NCBI RefSeq assembly: GCF_002836415.1
Contig: NZ_PJBP01000118.1
Location: 1-64,000, forward strand
DNA length: 64,000 nucleotides
From: Psychromonas sp. MB-3u-54
GTDB taxonomy: Bacteria > Pseudomonadota > Gammaproteobacteria > Enterobacterales > Psychromonadaceae
Direction: 5' to 3'
The notes under the pieces were generated by a model. It was not told the origin of the DNA. It saw only the letters and a program-made list of their open reading frames with translations, and made no database searches. Below are positions 53,905-62,572 of this stretch, one piece after another. The first letter of the stretch is position 1. The number at the start of each line of letters is the position of its first letter. A program made the position numbers and the translations under genes.

Positions 53905-55025
53905 TCAAACTCTATAAGTCAGGCCGGGTAACAACAGCCGTTATTGTTGCTTTATCGTTAAGTGCTTGTGCTCGTTTTGATGCCAGAACACAAGCCAATG
54001 GGGATTTTGATTACGTTCAAACGCCCTTGGGTGAAAACTACCAAACGGCCCGTTTTACTCAGAATGAAGCAAGAGATCTTTATGATATTCCGGTGTTAAC
54101 TGAGCAGCAGAAACGTATTGGTTTTTTATCGTCAAATGTTGATATTCGTCCTCCAACTCAGTTAATCCCTGTGATTGACGGGGTAGTGCTTGAGACAAAT
54201 AATAGCGATAAAACAACGATATTATTTAATGCATTCGATCACACTGAAAATATGAAAGACAAGGTTTGGGAACTGCTTGAGTCATATATAGCCGAAAATA
54301 ATATTGAAGTTGCTGCAAAAGACAGTCGCCTTGCACAGATCGAAACAGGGATTTTTCGCCAGCAACAGGCCTATGGCAGTTTTTTCTTCAGTAAGGAAGT
54401 ATTAAGGGAATCCAGTTACCGCTTTACTTTGACTCAGCCAAAAGGGGAAGGCAATGCAGCTTTGACCGTTGAAGCGTTAAGTTATTCTGAAAAAAATGAC
54501 AATGCGAATCTAAAAGTTAATTTGACTGCAAGAAGTAAAAAAAGTATTGAACTGCGTCTGGTGAATGATCTGTTAAAATATGCTTATCAATTAAAAGCAA
54601 CCAGTGAGTTACAAGTCGCCAGTTCGCAACCACTGCCCATAAAATTGGGTTATGATGATAACAATCAAATGGCTTGGATTGTGGATGCTGATTTTCTTGT
54701 TAGTTGGACTAAATTACCTGATTTGTTGGCATTGCTAAGATTTGAACAGGTTGATGCAGATAAGAATCTGGGTTATTACTTGGTTAAATTTAAAGCGCCT
54801 AATGCTAAATACTGGCCGGAAAACAACCTCAATCCATTTAAGCTTGATAATGCAGAATACTTTATTCAGTTGGGTGAATTGGACAGTGGCAGTACTTCGA
54901 TAACTTGGTTGAATGCTGATAAAAAACCTTTAGCAGATGAAAAAGTAACAGAAATTTATTTCAGTATCACCTCGAAAATACGCGATGTTTTATTGTTAAA
55001 TGAAAACCAAAGTAAAGCGTTATAA
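53901..55025 (+). CDS. bamC: Outer membrane assembly lipoprotein BamC
   Basis: This 374-residue lipoprotein has a signal peptide and lipobox LSLSAC (Cys near residue 23) followed by the unstructured BamC N-terminal segment ([30 protein letters not shown]) and two helix-grip domains. It belongs to the BAM complex inserting beta-barrel proteins in the outer membrane. The four-base overlap with dapA is conserved in related genera. Length is near that of Vibrio BamC. Unlike E. coli, purC is not directly downstream on the same strand. Confidence 0.92.
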   Translation: MIKLYKSGRVTTAVIVALSLSACARFDARTQANGDFDYVQTPLGENYQTARFTQNEARDLYDIPVLTEQQKRIGFLSSNVDIRPPTQLIPVIDGVVLETNNSDKTTILFNAFDHTENMKDKVWELLESYIAENNIEVAAKDSRLAQIETGIFRQQQAYGSFFFSKEVLRESSYRFTLTQPKGEGNAALTVEALSYSEKNDNANLKVNLTARSKKSIELRLVNDLLKYAYQLKATSELQVASSQPLPIKLGYDDNNQMAWIVDADFLVSWTKLPDLLALLRFEQVDADKNLGYYLVKFKAPNAKYWPENNLNPFKLDNAEYFIQLGELDSGSTSITWLNADKKPLADEKVTEIYFSITSKIRDVLLLNENQSKAL

Positions 55026-55065
55026 TTGCCTTCCGGTAATAAAATAAACAGAAAAAGCCATTAGA

Positions 55066-55239
55066 TTATTTGTCTTTTGGTTTTTCCTCTTCCTGTAATG
55101 CTTTTTCTTCTCTTTCTTTTATTGCGCGCAACACAGCCTCAGGTACTTTCATATTAGCCGTTTGTTTTAAGAGCAATAAGTTGGCGATTATGATGCCTAA
55201 AATAAAGATGATAATTAATGCTACTGCCCAGCCGTTCAT
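55066..55239 (-). CDS. DUF2897 small membrane protein
   Basis: This 57-residue protein starts NGWAVALIIIFILGIIIANLLLLKQTANMKVPEAVLRAIKEREEK, one N-terminal transmembrane helix and a charged tail, typical of DUF2897. I chose ATG 55239, with AAGGAC as ribosome site. The longer frame to 55293 reads into a MITE. The function is unknown. It is encoded convergent to bamC. Confidence 0.85.
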   Translation of the reverse strand: MNGWAVALIIIFILGIIIANLLLLKQTANMKVPEAVLRAIKEREEKALQEEEKPKDK

Positions 55240-55255
55240 AATAATGTCCTTAATA

Positions 55256-55518
55256 TATACCCATGTTACTTCAAGATGCTTTGTCAGGCGCAAGCTCTTC
55301 GATCAGAGCAAGACGCAACATGAGGTAATGGTTATTCCCTTTGCGATGGGTGCAACGCAGCGCTGGTTTTCGAGCTCGCGCCCCGTAGGGCAAGGCGAAT
55401 TGTACCAATCTGCGTTGTTATAAAATCTCTCTGTAGAATAACTAACCTTCAATTTTATGCCTAGCATCTCGGCACAATTTGCCTTGCTGACTTTGCATCT
55501 TGAAGTATCACGGGTATA
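55256..55518. mobile_element. 263-bp MITE with 24-bp terminal inverted repeats
   Basis: The left end (55256-55279) TATACCCATGTTACTTCAAG.. is matched by the inverted right end (55495-55518) TATACCCGTGATACTTCAAG.. with two differences over 24 bp. The interior has no ORF. Such elements are common in Vibrio/Shewanella-like genomes. It begins 17 bp upstream of the DUF2897 start codon. Confidence 0.8.
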
Positions 55519-55646
55519 AAACCAGTCGCTTTATTGATTATAGCAATACGCATATTAATGGATCTGTTTTTATACCAATTCCATTCATATTTAAGAAGTG
55601 CCTATGTTGCACTTTTTAAAAAAGGCGACTATTAAGCGCTAAGCAT
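55519..55646. other. Spacer between MITE and the purC terminator
   Basis: This short AT-rich spacer contains a TACCAATTCC motif near 55574 like the ends of the element at 18520. No gene was seen. Confidence 0.35.
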
Positions 55647-55670
55647 AAAAAAGCAGGGAAAATCCCTGCT
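55647..55670 (-). terminator. Rho-independent terminator of purC
   Basis: AGCAGGGA (55652-55659) pairs with TCCCTGCT (55663-55670) around three A. On the minus strand it runs into six T (55647-55652). It lies 25 bp past the purC stop. Confidence 0.92.
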
Positions 55671-55694
55671 ACTGTGCATTATTCTACAATATTT

Positions 55695-56798
55695 CTAATC
55701 AATTAAACCATACTGCTGATCAAGAATCTCAATGATTTCAGCTTTAGGGTTATTCGAGAGTACTATTTTATGACCAATGATTTTTTCAGCAATGCCGGTA
55801 TAGGTTGCAGATATTTTCATTAATACTTCCGCCGGAAGGGCATTATTTTCAGCGAGTGCACTTCTCTCGACCATACGATCTTTGTTTAACAGAATATCAG
55901 GATCAGGGAAGTGATTTAATAATAACTGACGAAAATCTTCTTTAGAGTTTTCTACAATTTTACCTTTTTGGTATTCTGCCGCATCCCAAATCCGTGATGA
56001 ATCAGGTGTACCCACTTCATCCATATAGATTAGTTTCTCATTACCCGCCTTATCATTCACATAACCAAATTCGAATTTAGTATCGACGAAAATCTGACCG
56101 ATTTTTTCTAATTCATGGCTTATAACATTAAAGCCTTCTTTTAATAATTTCTCATAAAGGGCAATATCTTGTGCTTTAGTAAAGTTAAAAGCCGCAAAGT
56201 TATCTTCTATATTTTGACGGGTAATATTGACATCATCCACCGCTGCTACGCCAGGAATGCCCTCAAGAATACCTTTGGTGGAAGGGGTGGTCAGTAATTC
56301 GGGTAATTTCTGATCTTTATTTAATCCTTCTGCGATTTGAATACCACAGAATTCACGTTCGCCCTTTTCGTAAGCGCGCCACATTGAACCGGTAATATAT
56401 TGACGGCAAATCGCTTCAATCATTACTGGTCGGGCTTTTTGTACTATCCAGACTAACGGATGGGGGATATCTAGAATATGACTGTCCGCTAACCCCTGCT
56501 CCTTGAACAGTTTGAACCAATGGTTAGAAATAGCATTAAGGGCAGCCCCTTTGCCCGGTACGCCATTCATGCCACCTTCCGCGTGCCAAATGCAATCAAA
56601 AGCCGAGATACGATCACTGATCACCATAATAGCCAGCGGCGCATCGGCAGCAACATCATAACCCTTTTCTGCGATTAAACGGCGGCTATCGGATTCTGTT
56701 AACCAATAAACCGAGCGTACTTTACCACTGTGCACAGGTTGTGCGGAGCGAATGGGTAGATCATTATTAACCGCTAATACTTTATCGGCAAGATTCAT
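55695..56798 (-). CDS. purC: Phosphoribosylaminoimidazole-succinocarboxamide synthase (SAICAR synthase)
   Basis: This 367-residue cytoplasmic enzyme catalyses step eight of purine synthesis, joining CAIR and aspartate with [45 protein letters not shown] and [10 protein letters not shown] are the SAICAR synthetase blocks. The 367-residue form is typical of Vibrio/Shewanella-like bacteria (E. coli has 237). I chose ATG 56798 with AGGAAG in front; the frame two codons upstream starts with TTG. A good terminator follows. Confidence 0.97.
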   Translation of the reverse strand: MNLADKVLAVNNDLPIRSAQPVHSGKVRSVYWLTESDSRRLIAEKGYDVAADAPLAIMVISDRISAFDCIWHAEGGMNGVPGKGAALNAISNHWFKLFKEQGLADSHILDIPHPLVWIVQKARPVMIEAICRQYITGSMWRAYEKGEREFCGIQIAEGLNKDQKLPELLTTPSTKGILEGIPGVAAVDDVNITRQNIEDNFAAFNFTKAQDIALYEKLLKEGFNVISHELEKIGQIFVDTKFEFGYVNDKAGNEKLIYMDEVGTPDSSRIWDAAEYQKGKIVENSKEDFRQLLLNHFPDPDILLNKDRMVERSALAENNALPAEVLMKISATYTGIAEKIIGHKIVLSNNPKAEIIEILDQQYGLID

Positions 56799-57077
56799 AA
56801 ACAACTTCCTATATATAAATTTGAATGAAACAAGTGTGCCTTGTCTCGGAATAGATTAGATGGGTCATAATAGCAGAATAGATTTAGCGGTGCATTTCAA
56901 AAATAACAGTTAATAATACAAATAAATTTATCTTAAAATCTATTTTTTGAAGCCGTGCTGAGTAATGATTATCGTTTACTGTTAGTGTTTTAGGTTTTGA
57001 ACCCTTCGATAAAATTAAAATAAGCAGACTAAATAACTATATTGAATAATTAGACTAAATAAGAATGATACTTAACT

Positions 57078-58721
57078 ATGACAGATAATAAGCTTTCTAA
57101 ATGTAATAAGCTCAGTTTCAGACGGCGCTTATTGGTTATCATGACTTTTTCCGGCTTAATTCAACTTTTAATTTTATCTGTTGCCGGTTTTATGTATTTA
57201 AAAGATTGGGAGGCACAGGATAGCGGTAATACCGCGTTAGGCATCGCAAAATTTTTAGCGACTACCCCAATGGTGCTTGATGCGCTGCAGAATGAAAACA
57301 TTGACTTAATCCAGCATGATATTGAGAAGATGCGCCATTCAATCAATGCGGCATTTATTGTGGTTGGTGATATAAACGGTATTCGCTATTCACATCCGGT
57401 TGCCGAGCGAATTGGTCATAAGATGCAGGGAGGTGATAATGATGATGCGTTGATAGAGGGACTCTCCTATGTTTCTTATGCAAAAGGCTCCTTAGGTAAT
57501 TCGGTCCGCGGGAAAACGCCTGTTTATGATCCCGCCGGCAATATCATCGGGGTGGTCTCGGTCGGCTATTTGGTCAGTACTATTGATGATAAAGTTTATC
57601 CTTTCCTGTTCTTTTTGATAACCATGGCATTGCTGGTCGTGCTTGCCAATGCCGTTATTTCTAATTTAACCGCGCGGCGTTTTCAGCATGCTATTTTGGG
57701 ATTTGAACCGGAGGAGTTTGGACGGCTTTATATGGAACTGCAGGTAACCTTAAGTACCATCAAAGAAGGTATTATCAGCATCGATAAAAACAGTCATATC
57801 ACCTCTATTAACCAGAGTGCCTGTCAGATATTAAATCTTAAAACTGAGCAGGTACTGCATCAACATATTAAAAAAGTATTACCTGACAGTGATTTAACCG
57901 AGGTTTTGTTAACCCATCATGCCGAAAATGATGTCGATGCTATTCTTAATGGTCAGGCGATTATTGCAAATCGGCAGTTGATTATCGTTGAGGGGGAAGT
58001 GGTCGGCGCCGTATCGAGTTTTCGGCTTAAAAATGAAATTACCGAACTGACTAAACAACTCTCTCAAATTCGCGAATATGCGGATTTATTACGCTCACAA
58101 ACCCATGAACATAGAAATAAGCTCAATACTATTAGTGGCTTGATTCAACTGGGTAAAACGGCTGAAGTATTACGTTTAATCGGACAGGAAAGCGAGCGTT
58201 ACCAGCACCTTATTCAATTTTTGCGTGAAGCGATTCTCGAGCCGATTATTGCCGGGGTGTTATTGGGTAAAAGCGAAAGAGCCAGAGAATTAGGCTTAGT
58301 GCTCGATATCGACGACGGTTCGCGGTTGCTGCAACTGTCTGAACCTATGCGTCCTGAAGATCTGGTCACCATTTTAGGTAATTTTATTGATAATGCCTTT
58401 GATGCCTGTCTTTCTGCCCGGTCGTTGCATAACGAAGATAAAAAAGTGTCGATCAGTATCACTGATTTCGGGCCGGAAATTATTATCGAGGTTGAAGATA
58501 ATGGTTGTGGTTTACCGGAACAATTCAAGCGTCGAGCCCTGATAAAAAAAGGGGTGTCGAGTAAGATAGGTAAGCATCGTGGAGTGGGGCTTTATTTGGC
58601 CAATCAAATTATTACTCAATATAAAGGTCAATTAATTATGGAAGACCAAGACAAAAAGGGGACACGGATGACCGCTTATATACCAAAAATCCCAACAAAA
58701 GGGCGGGTAAATGTTAAATGA
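57078..58721 (+). CDS. CitA/DcuS-type sensor histidine kinase
   Basis: This 547-residue inner-membrane kinase has a TM1 helix (residues ~18-40) and a periplasmic PAS-like (PDC/CACHE) domain of ~130 residues with PVAERIGHKMQGGD. It continues with TM2 (~176-195), a cytoplasmic PAS, the H-box SQTHEHRNKLNTISGL, N-box NFIDNAFDA and G-boxes EVEDNGCGLP / KKGVSSKIGKHRGVGLYL. The architecture is that of citrate/C4-dicarboxylate sensors CitA, DcuS, DpiB. The 11-bp overlap with the response regulator gene implies coupling. The ligand is not known; propionate or a tricarboxylate is a guess from the adjacent prp genes. Confidence 0.92.
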   Translation: MTDNKLSKCNKLSFRRRLLVIMTFSGLIQLLILSVAGFMYLKDWEAQDSGNTALGIAKFLATTPMVLDALQNENIDLIQHDIEKMRHSINAAFIVVGDINGIRYSHPVAERIGHKMQGGDNDDALIEGLSYVSYAKGSLGNSVRGKTPVYDPAGNIIGVVSVGYLVSTIDDKVYPFLFFLITMALLVVLANAVISNLTARRFQHAILGFEPEEFGRLYMELQVTLSTIKEGIISIDKNSHITSINQSACQILNLKTEQVLHQHIKKVLPDSDLTEVLLTHHAENDVDAILNGQAIIANRQLIIVEGEVVGAVSSFRLKNEITELTKQLSQIREYADLLRSQTHEHRNKLNTISGLIQLGKTAEVLRLIGQESERYQHLIQFLREAILEPIIAGVLLGKSERARELGLVLDIDDGSRLLQLSEPMRPEDLVTILGNFIDNAFDACLSARSLHNEDKKVSISITDFGPEIIIEVEDNGCGLPEQFKRRALIKKGVSSKIGKHRGVGLYLANQIITQYKGQLIMEDQDKKGTRMTAYIPKIPTKGRVNVK

Positions 58722-59403
58722 TCGAAATGTTAAAGTGTTAATCATTGAAGATGATTTGGGTATAGCCGAAATTCATCGTCGTAATTTGATGAAAATAGAG
58801 GGGTTTGATGCGATCGGCATTGCCGCGAGTAAAAGTGAGGCGGAAACATTATTAGATGTTTTATCCCCGGATTTGGTTTTACTGGATCTCTATCTTCCCG
58901 ATGGCAATGGACTGGATATTTTAAGGTATATTCGCCAGTATGCCCATGCCTGCGATGTGATTTTAATTACCGCGGACAGAGAAGTTGAAACATTGCAGCA
59001 GGCTATGCGCGGGGGCGTGGTTGATTATCTGCTTAAACCCGTGGTCTTTTCGCGCCTGCAGGAAGCGCTGCATAAATATTTAAAACAAAAAAACAAGTTT
59101 GGCAGTATAGATGATTTAGATCAGAGTGTGGTGGATTCTATGATTTTCAATGCCTCCAACGGCACCACTCAGGGAGGGCGACTGCCCAAAGGTATCGATA
59201 GAATGACGCTCGATAAAGTGCGAGTGTTGTTTGATCATCATACCCAGATAACCGCCGATAAATCGGGAGAGCTTATCGGTGCAAGTCGCACTACGGCAAG
59301 AAGGTATCTGGAGCACCTTATTAGCTCCGGTGAATTACAGGCGGATTTACACTACGGTACGGTTGGCAGACCTGAAAGGACTTATAAAAAAACCCGTGGC
59401 TGA
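58711..59403 (+). CDS. CitB/DcuR-type response regulator
   Basis: This 230-residue protein has a receiver domain with acidic pocket (IIEDD, residues ~11-15), phosphoacceptor Asp in LVLLDLYLPDGNG and the conserved Lys in LLKPV. The C-terminal DNA-binding domain contains RTTARRYLEHLISSGEL, the CitB-type helix-turn-helix. It forms a two-component system with the overlapping kinase gene and is convergent with prpE, which ends 53 bp further on. Confidence 0.93.
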   Translation: MLNDRNVKVLIIEDDLGIAEIHRRNLMKIEGFDAIGIAASKSEAETLLDVLSPDLVLLDLYLPDGNGLDILRYIRQYAHACDVILITADREVETLQQAMRGGVVDYLLKPVVFSRLQEALHKYLKQKNKFGSIDDLDQSVVDSMIFNASNGTTQGGRLPKGIDRMTLDKVRVLFDHHTQITADKSGELIGASRTTARRYLEHLISSGELQADLHYGTVGRPERTYKKTRG

Positions 59404-59455
59404 GAATGCCCGCTAAGCGCAATTTTATTTCGCTGCGTTTAGCGGGTTGCGGTTG

Positions 59456-61345
59456 TTATCGCTCGGGTTGCAGGGCGTCCTCTATTTCCGTGATGCTGCT
59501 CGGATCATCAATAGTAGAGGGCATAGTATATTGCTCTCCGTCGGCAACTTGTTTAATGGTTCTGCGCAAAACTTTACCGGATCGTGTTTTAGGCAAACGA
59601 TTTACTACAAGCACCCGCTTAAGGCTGGCAACAGCGCCAATGTCGTCACGTATTTTTTGTAACAGCTCCTTTTCAACATTACCGTCAACCGAATAATGAC
59701 CATCTTTTAATACCACAAAGCCGATTGGCATTTGTCCTTTTAAATCATCATGCGCACCGATAACGGCACACTCGGCTACATCGGGATGGCCGCCCAGCAC
59801 CTCTTCCATCTCACCCGTGGATAATCGGTGTCCGGCGACATTAATGACATCATCAATCCGGCCCATGACAAACAGATAACCGTCTTCATCTATATAACCG
59901 CCATCTCCCGAGACATAATAACCCGGAAACTGGGTTAAATATCCGGATTGAAAACGATCATGTTGGCGCCAAACCGTCGTTAAACAACCCGGTGGGAGTG
60001 GACATTTAATCACAATGTAACCCTGAGTGTTAGGCGGTAAAGGCTGGCCTGCCTCATCCAAAATATCTACCTGAAAACCCGGGGTCGGTTTAGTCGACGA
60101 TCCTGGTTTCACCGGGAAATTCTCTAAACCCAGAGGATTGCCTGAAATTGCCCAGCCCGTTTCAGTCTGCCACCAGTGATCCACCACTGGAAGGTGAGTC
60201 TTGGACTGTACCCATTCCAGAGTAGGGGGATCTAAACGTTCTCCGGCCATAAAAATAGTACGTAAAGCGGGCATTTTATACTGTTTGATTAATTCGCCTT
60301 CCGGATCTTCTTTTTTAATTGCTCGAAATGCGGTCGGAGCTGAAAATAAAATATTAACCTTGTATTCTTCACAGACCCGCCAAAAAGCGCCCGGATCAGG
60401 TGTTCTCACCGGTTTCCCTTCATAGAGAATAGTGGTGCAACCATGAATTAACGGCGCGTAAACGATGTATGAATGGCCCACAACCCAGCCGACATCCGAT
60501 GCAGCCCAATAAACATCACCCGGTTTAGCATCGTAAATGGTCGACATGCTGTATTTCATGGCCACGGCATGACCGCCGTTTTCACGGACCACACCCTTAG
60601 GTTTTCCCGTTGTACCCGAGGTATAGAGTATATACAGCGGATCACGGCCGCTGACCGGAACACAATCATGGGGGCTGGAGTTTGCGACCTGCGCAGCCCA
60701 GTTAATATCACGGTCCTCGGTCAGTTCAGCGGGGCATTCGTCGCGTTGCAATACCACCACATTTTGCGGTTTAAAGCGGCTATCGGTGATAGCTTTATTG
60801 ATCAACGGCATATACGGAATTATCTTTTTGACTTCTATCCCGCAGGAGGCGGTCATAATGACTTTAGGCTCAGCATCTTCGATTCTGATCACCAGTTCAT
60901 TCGGTGCAAAGCCGCCGAATACGACGGAGTGAACCGCGCCTAAACGGGCACACGCGAGCATCGCCATCACGGATTCTGCAATCATCGGCATATAAATAAT
61001 GACTCTGTCGCCCTTTACTACGCCGAGATTCGCCAGCATGCCGGCCGTGCGGGCAACATGATCGGTTAATTCTTTGTAGGTATACTGCTGTTTTTGACCG
61101 GAGACGGGAGAGTCATAAATCAGTGCGGTTTGATCACCGCGGCCGTTTAGAACATGGTAATCAAGCGCCAGATAGGCGGTATTCATCTGCCCGTCAGCAA
61201 ACCAGCTATCAATGCCGTTTTCGTCTTTGCTTAATATTTTGTCCGGAAATTTAAACCACTCTATGGCTTTGGCTTGTTCCTGCCAAAAAGTCAGAGGATC
61301 ATTCTTAGCGCGATTAAATTCATTTTGATATGCAGAAATCATCAT
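59456..61345 (-). CDS. prpE: Propionyl-CoA synthetase
   Basis: This is a 629-residue acyl-CoA synthetase. The AMP-binding signature YTSGTTGKPKGVVRENGG, the WWQTETGWAI motif, the hinge YLFVMGRIDDVINVAGHRLS and the C-terminal acetylatable Lys in TRSGKVLRRTIKQ are present. It activates propionate to propionyl-CoA, entering the 2-methylcitrate cycle. Starting 31 bp after prpF on the same strand, it is the last gene of the acnD-prpF-prpE cluster. Two consecutive ATGs (61345, 61342) are available after AAAGGAAAT. ACS is the alternative family, but context favours PrpE. Confidence 0.94.
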   Translation of the reverse strand: MMISAYQNEFNRAKNDPLTFWQEQAKAIEWFKFPDKILSKDENGIDSWFADGQMNTAYLALDYHVLNGRGDQTALIYDSPVSGQKQQYTYKELTDHVARTAGMLANLGVVKGDRVIIYMPMIAESVMAMLACARLGAVHSVVFGGFAPNELVIRIEDAEPKVIMTASCGIEVKKIIPYMPLINKAITDSRFKPQNVVVLQRDECPAELTEDRDINWAAQVANSSPHDCVPVSGRDPLYILYTSGTTGKPKGVVRENGGHAVAMKYSMSTIYDAKPGDVYWAASDVGWVVGHSYIVYAPLIHGCTTILYEGKPVRTPDPGAFWRVCEEYKVNILFSAPTAFRAIKKEDPEGELIKQYKMPALRTIFMAGERLDPPTLEWVQSKTHLPVVDHWWQTETGWAISGNPLGLENFPVKPGSSTKPTPGFQVDILDEAGQPLPPNTQGYIVIKCPLPPGCLTTVWRQHDRFQSGYLTQFPGYYVSGDGGYIDEDGYLFVMGRIDDVINVAGHRLSTGEMEEVLGGHPDVAECAVIGAHDDLKGQMPIGFVVLKDGHYSVDGNVEKELLQKIRDDIGAVASLKRVLVVNRLPKTRSGKVLRRTIKQVADGEQYTMPSTIDDPSSITEIEDALQPER

Positions 61346-61376
61346 ATTTCCTTTTATTAATGCCTGTAAAATTGGT

Positions 61377-62570
61377 CTATAGGGTGGTTGCCGGAATACG
61401 TACCCAGCCTTCCATTAAAATGCGTGCGCTGCGGCTCATGACGGCCTTATCGACAGACCATTGCCCGTCTTTCAGGCTGGCTTTGGCGCCGACCTTTAAT
61501 AGACCCGAAGGATGCCCGAAGGTAACAGATTGGCGCTCGCCACCCCCGGCAGCCAAATTAACTAAGGTACCAGGTATCGCGGCCGCTGCGGCTATAGCGA
61601 CTGCCGCAGTGCCCATCATTGCATGGTGAAGTTTACCCATAGACAAGGCGCGAACGTTTAAGTCTATTTGCGCTTTATCAATACTTTTCCCGCTTGAGGC
61701 AATATAATCCTGTGCCTTGCTGACAAAAGCAATTTTAGGCGTATGTTGGCGCGTGGCAGCTTGATCAATATGCTCTATCAGTCCCATTTTTAGCGCAGCA
61801 AAAGCGCGTATGGTCTCAAACATCTCAAGCGCCTTCGGATTCGAATTAATCGCTTCCTGCAGTTCGGTGCCCTGATAACCCAAGTCCTGCGCATTCAAAA
61901 AAACAGTGGCAATACCGGCATTGATCATTGTCGCTTTAAATTGACCAAACCCCGGTACGTCTAACTGATCAACAATATTACCCGTGGGGAACATCCTATT
62001 TTCAGCATCGGAAGGGTCGATAAATTCGACTTTAATTTCAGCGGCAGGGAAAGTGACACCATCAAGCTCAAAGTCACCCGTTTCCTGTACCCCTCCATTG
62101 TGAATAGGAATATGGGCGATAATAGTTTTACTGATATTTTCCTGCCATATACGTACTACAGCCGTTCCATTATCGGGAATGCGGCTTTTATCGACTAAAC
62201 CGGCATTGATAGCAAATGCGCCAACGGCTGCCGATAAATTTCCGCAATTACCGCTCCAGTCTATAAAGGCTTTATCAATCGCAACCTGACCAAAGAGATA
62301 ATTCACGTCGTGATCATTTTCGTCACTCTTTGATAGAATAACCGTCTTGCTGGTACTGGAGGTCGCGCCGCCCATGCCATCGGTTTGTTTACCGTAGGGA
62401 TCCGGGCTGCCGATAACCCGCAGCAGTAGATCATCACGTGCTTGCCCTGCAACTTGGGCCGCCGAAGGCAAATCCTGACAATTAAAAAAAACGCCTTTAC
62501 TGGTTCCTCCGCGCATATAAGTGGCGGGGATCCTTAATTGCGGGCGATAGTTAGCTGTTTTATCCGTCAT
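61377..62570 (-). CDS. prpF: 2-methylaconitate cis-trans isomerase PrpF
   Basis: This is a 397-residue enzyme of the diaminopimelate epimerase fold. Motifs: IPATYMRGGTSKGVFF at the start, DGMGGATSSTSKTVIL, DWSGNCGNLSAAVGAFAI (with the catalytic Cys region) and GKLHHAMMGTAAVAIAAAAAIPGTLV near the end. PrpF isomerises trans- to cis-2-methylaconitate and works with AcnD in place of PrpD. It is encoded 2 bp downstream of acnD. Confidence 0.96.
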   Translation of the reverse strand: MTDKTANYRPQLRIPATYMRGGTSKGVFFNCQDLPSAAQVAGQARDDLLLRVIGSPDPYGKQTDGMGGATSSTSKTVILSKSDENDHDVNYLFGQVAIDKAFIDWSGNCGNLSAAVGAFAINAGLVDKSRIPDNGTAVVRIWQENISKTIIAHIPIHNGGVQETGDFELDGVTFPAAEIKVEFIDPSDAENRMFPTGNIVDQLDVPGFGQFKATMINAGIATVFLNAQDLGYQGTELQEAINSNPKALEMFETIRAFAALKMGLIEHIDQAATRQHTPKIAFVSKAQDYIASSGKSIDKAQIDLNVRALSMGKLHHAMMGTAAVAIAAAAAIPGTLVNLAAGGGERQSVTFGHPSGLLKVGAKASLKDGQWSVDKAVMSRSARILMEGWVRIPATTL

Positions 62571-62572
62571 GT

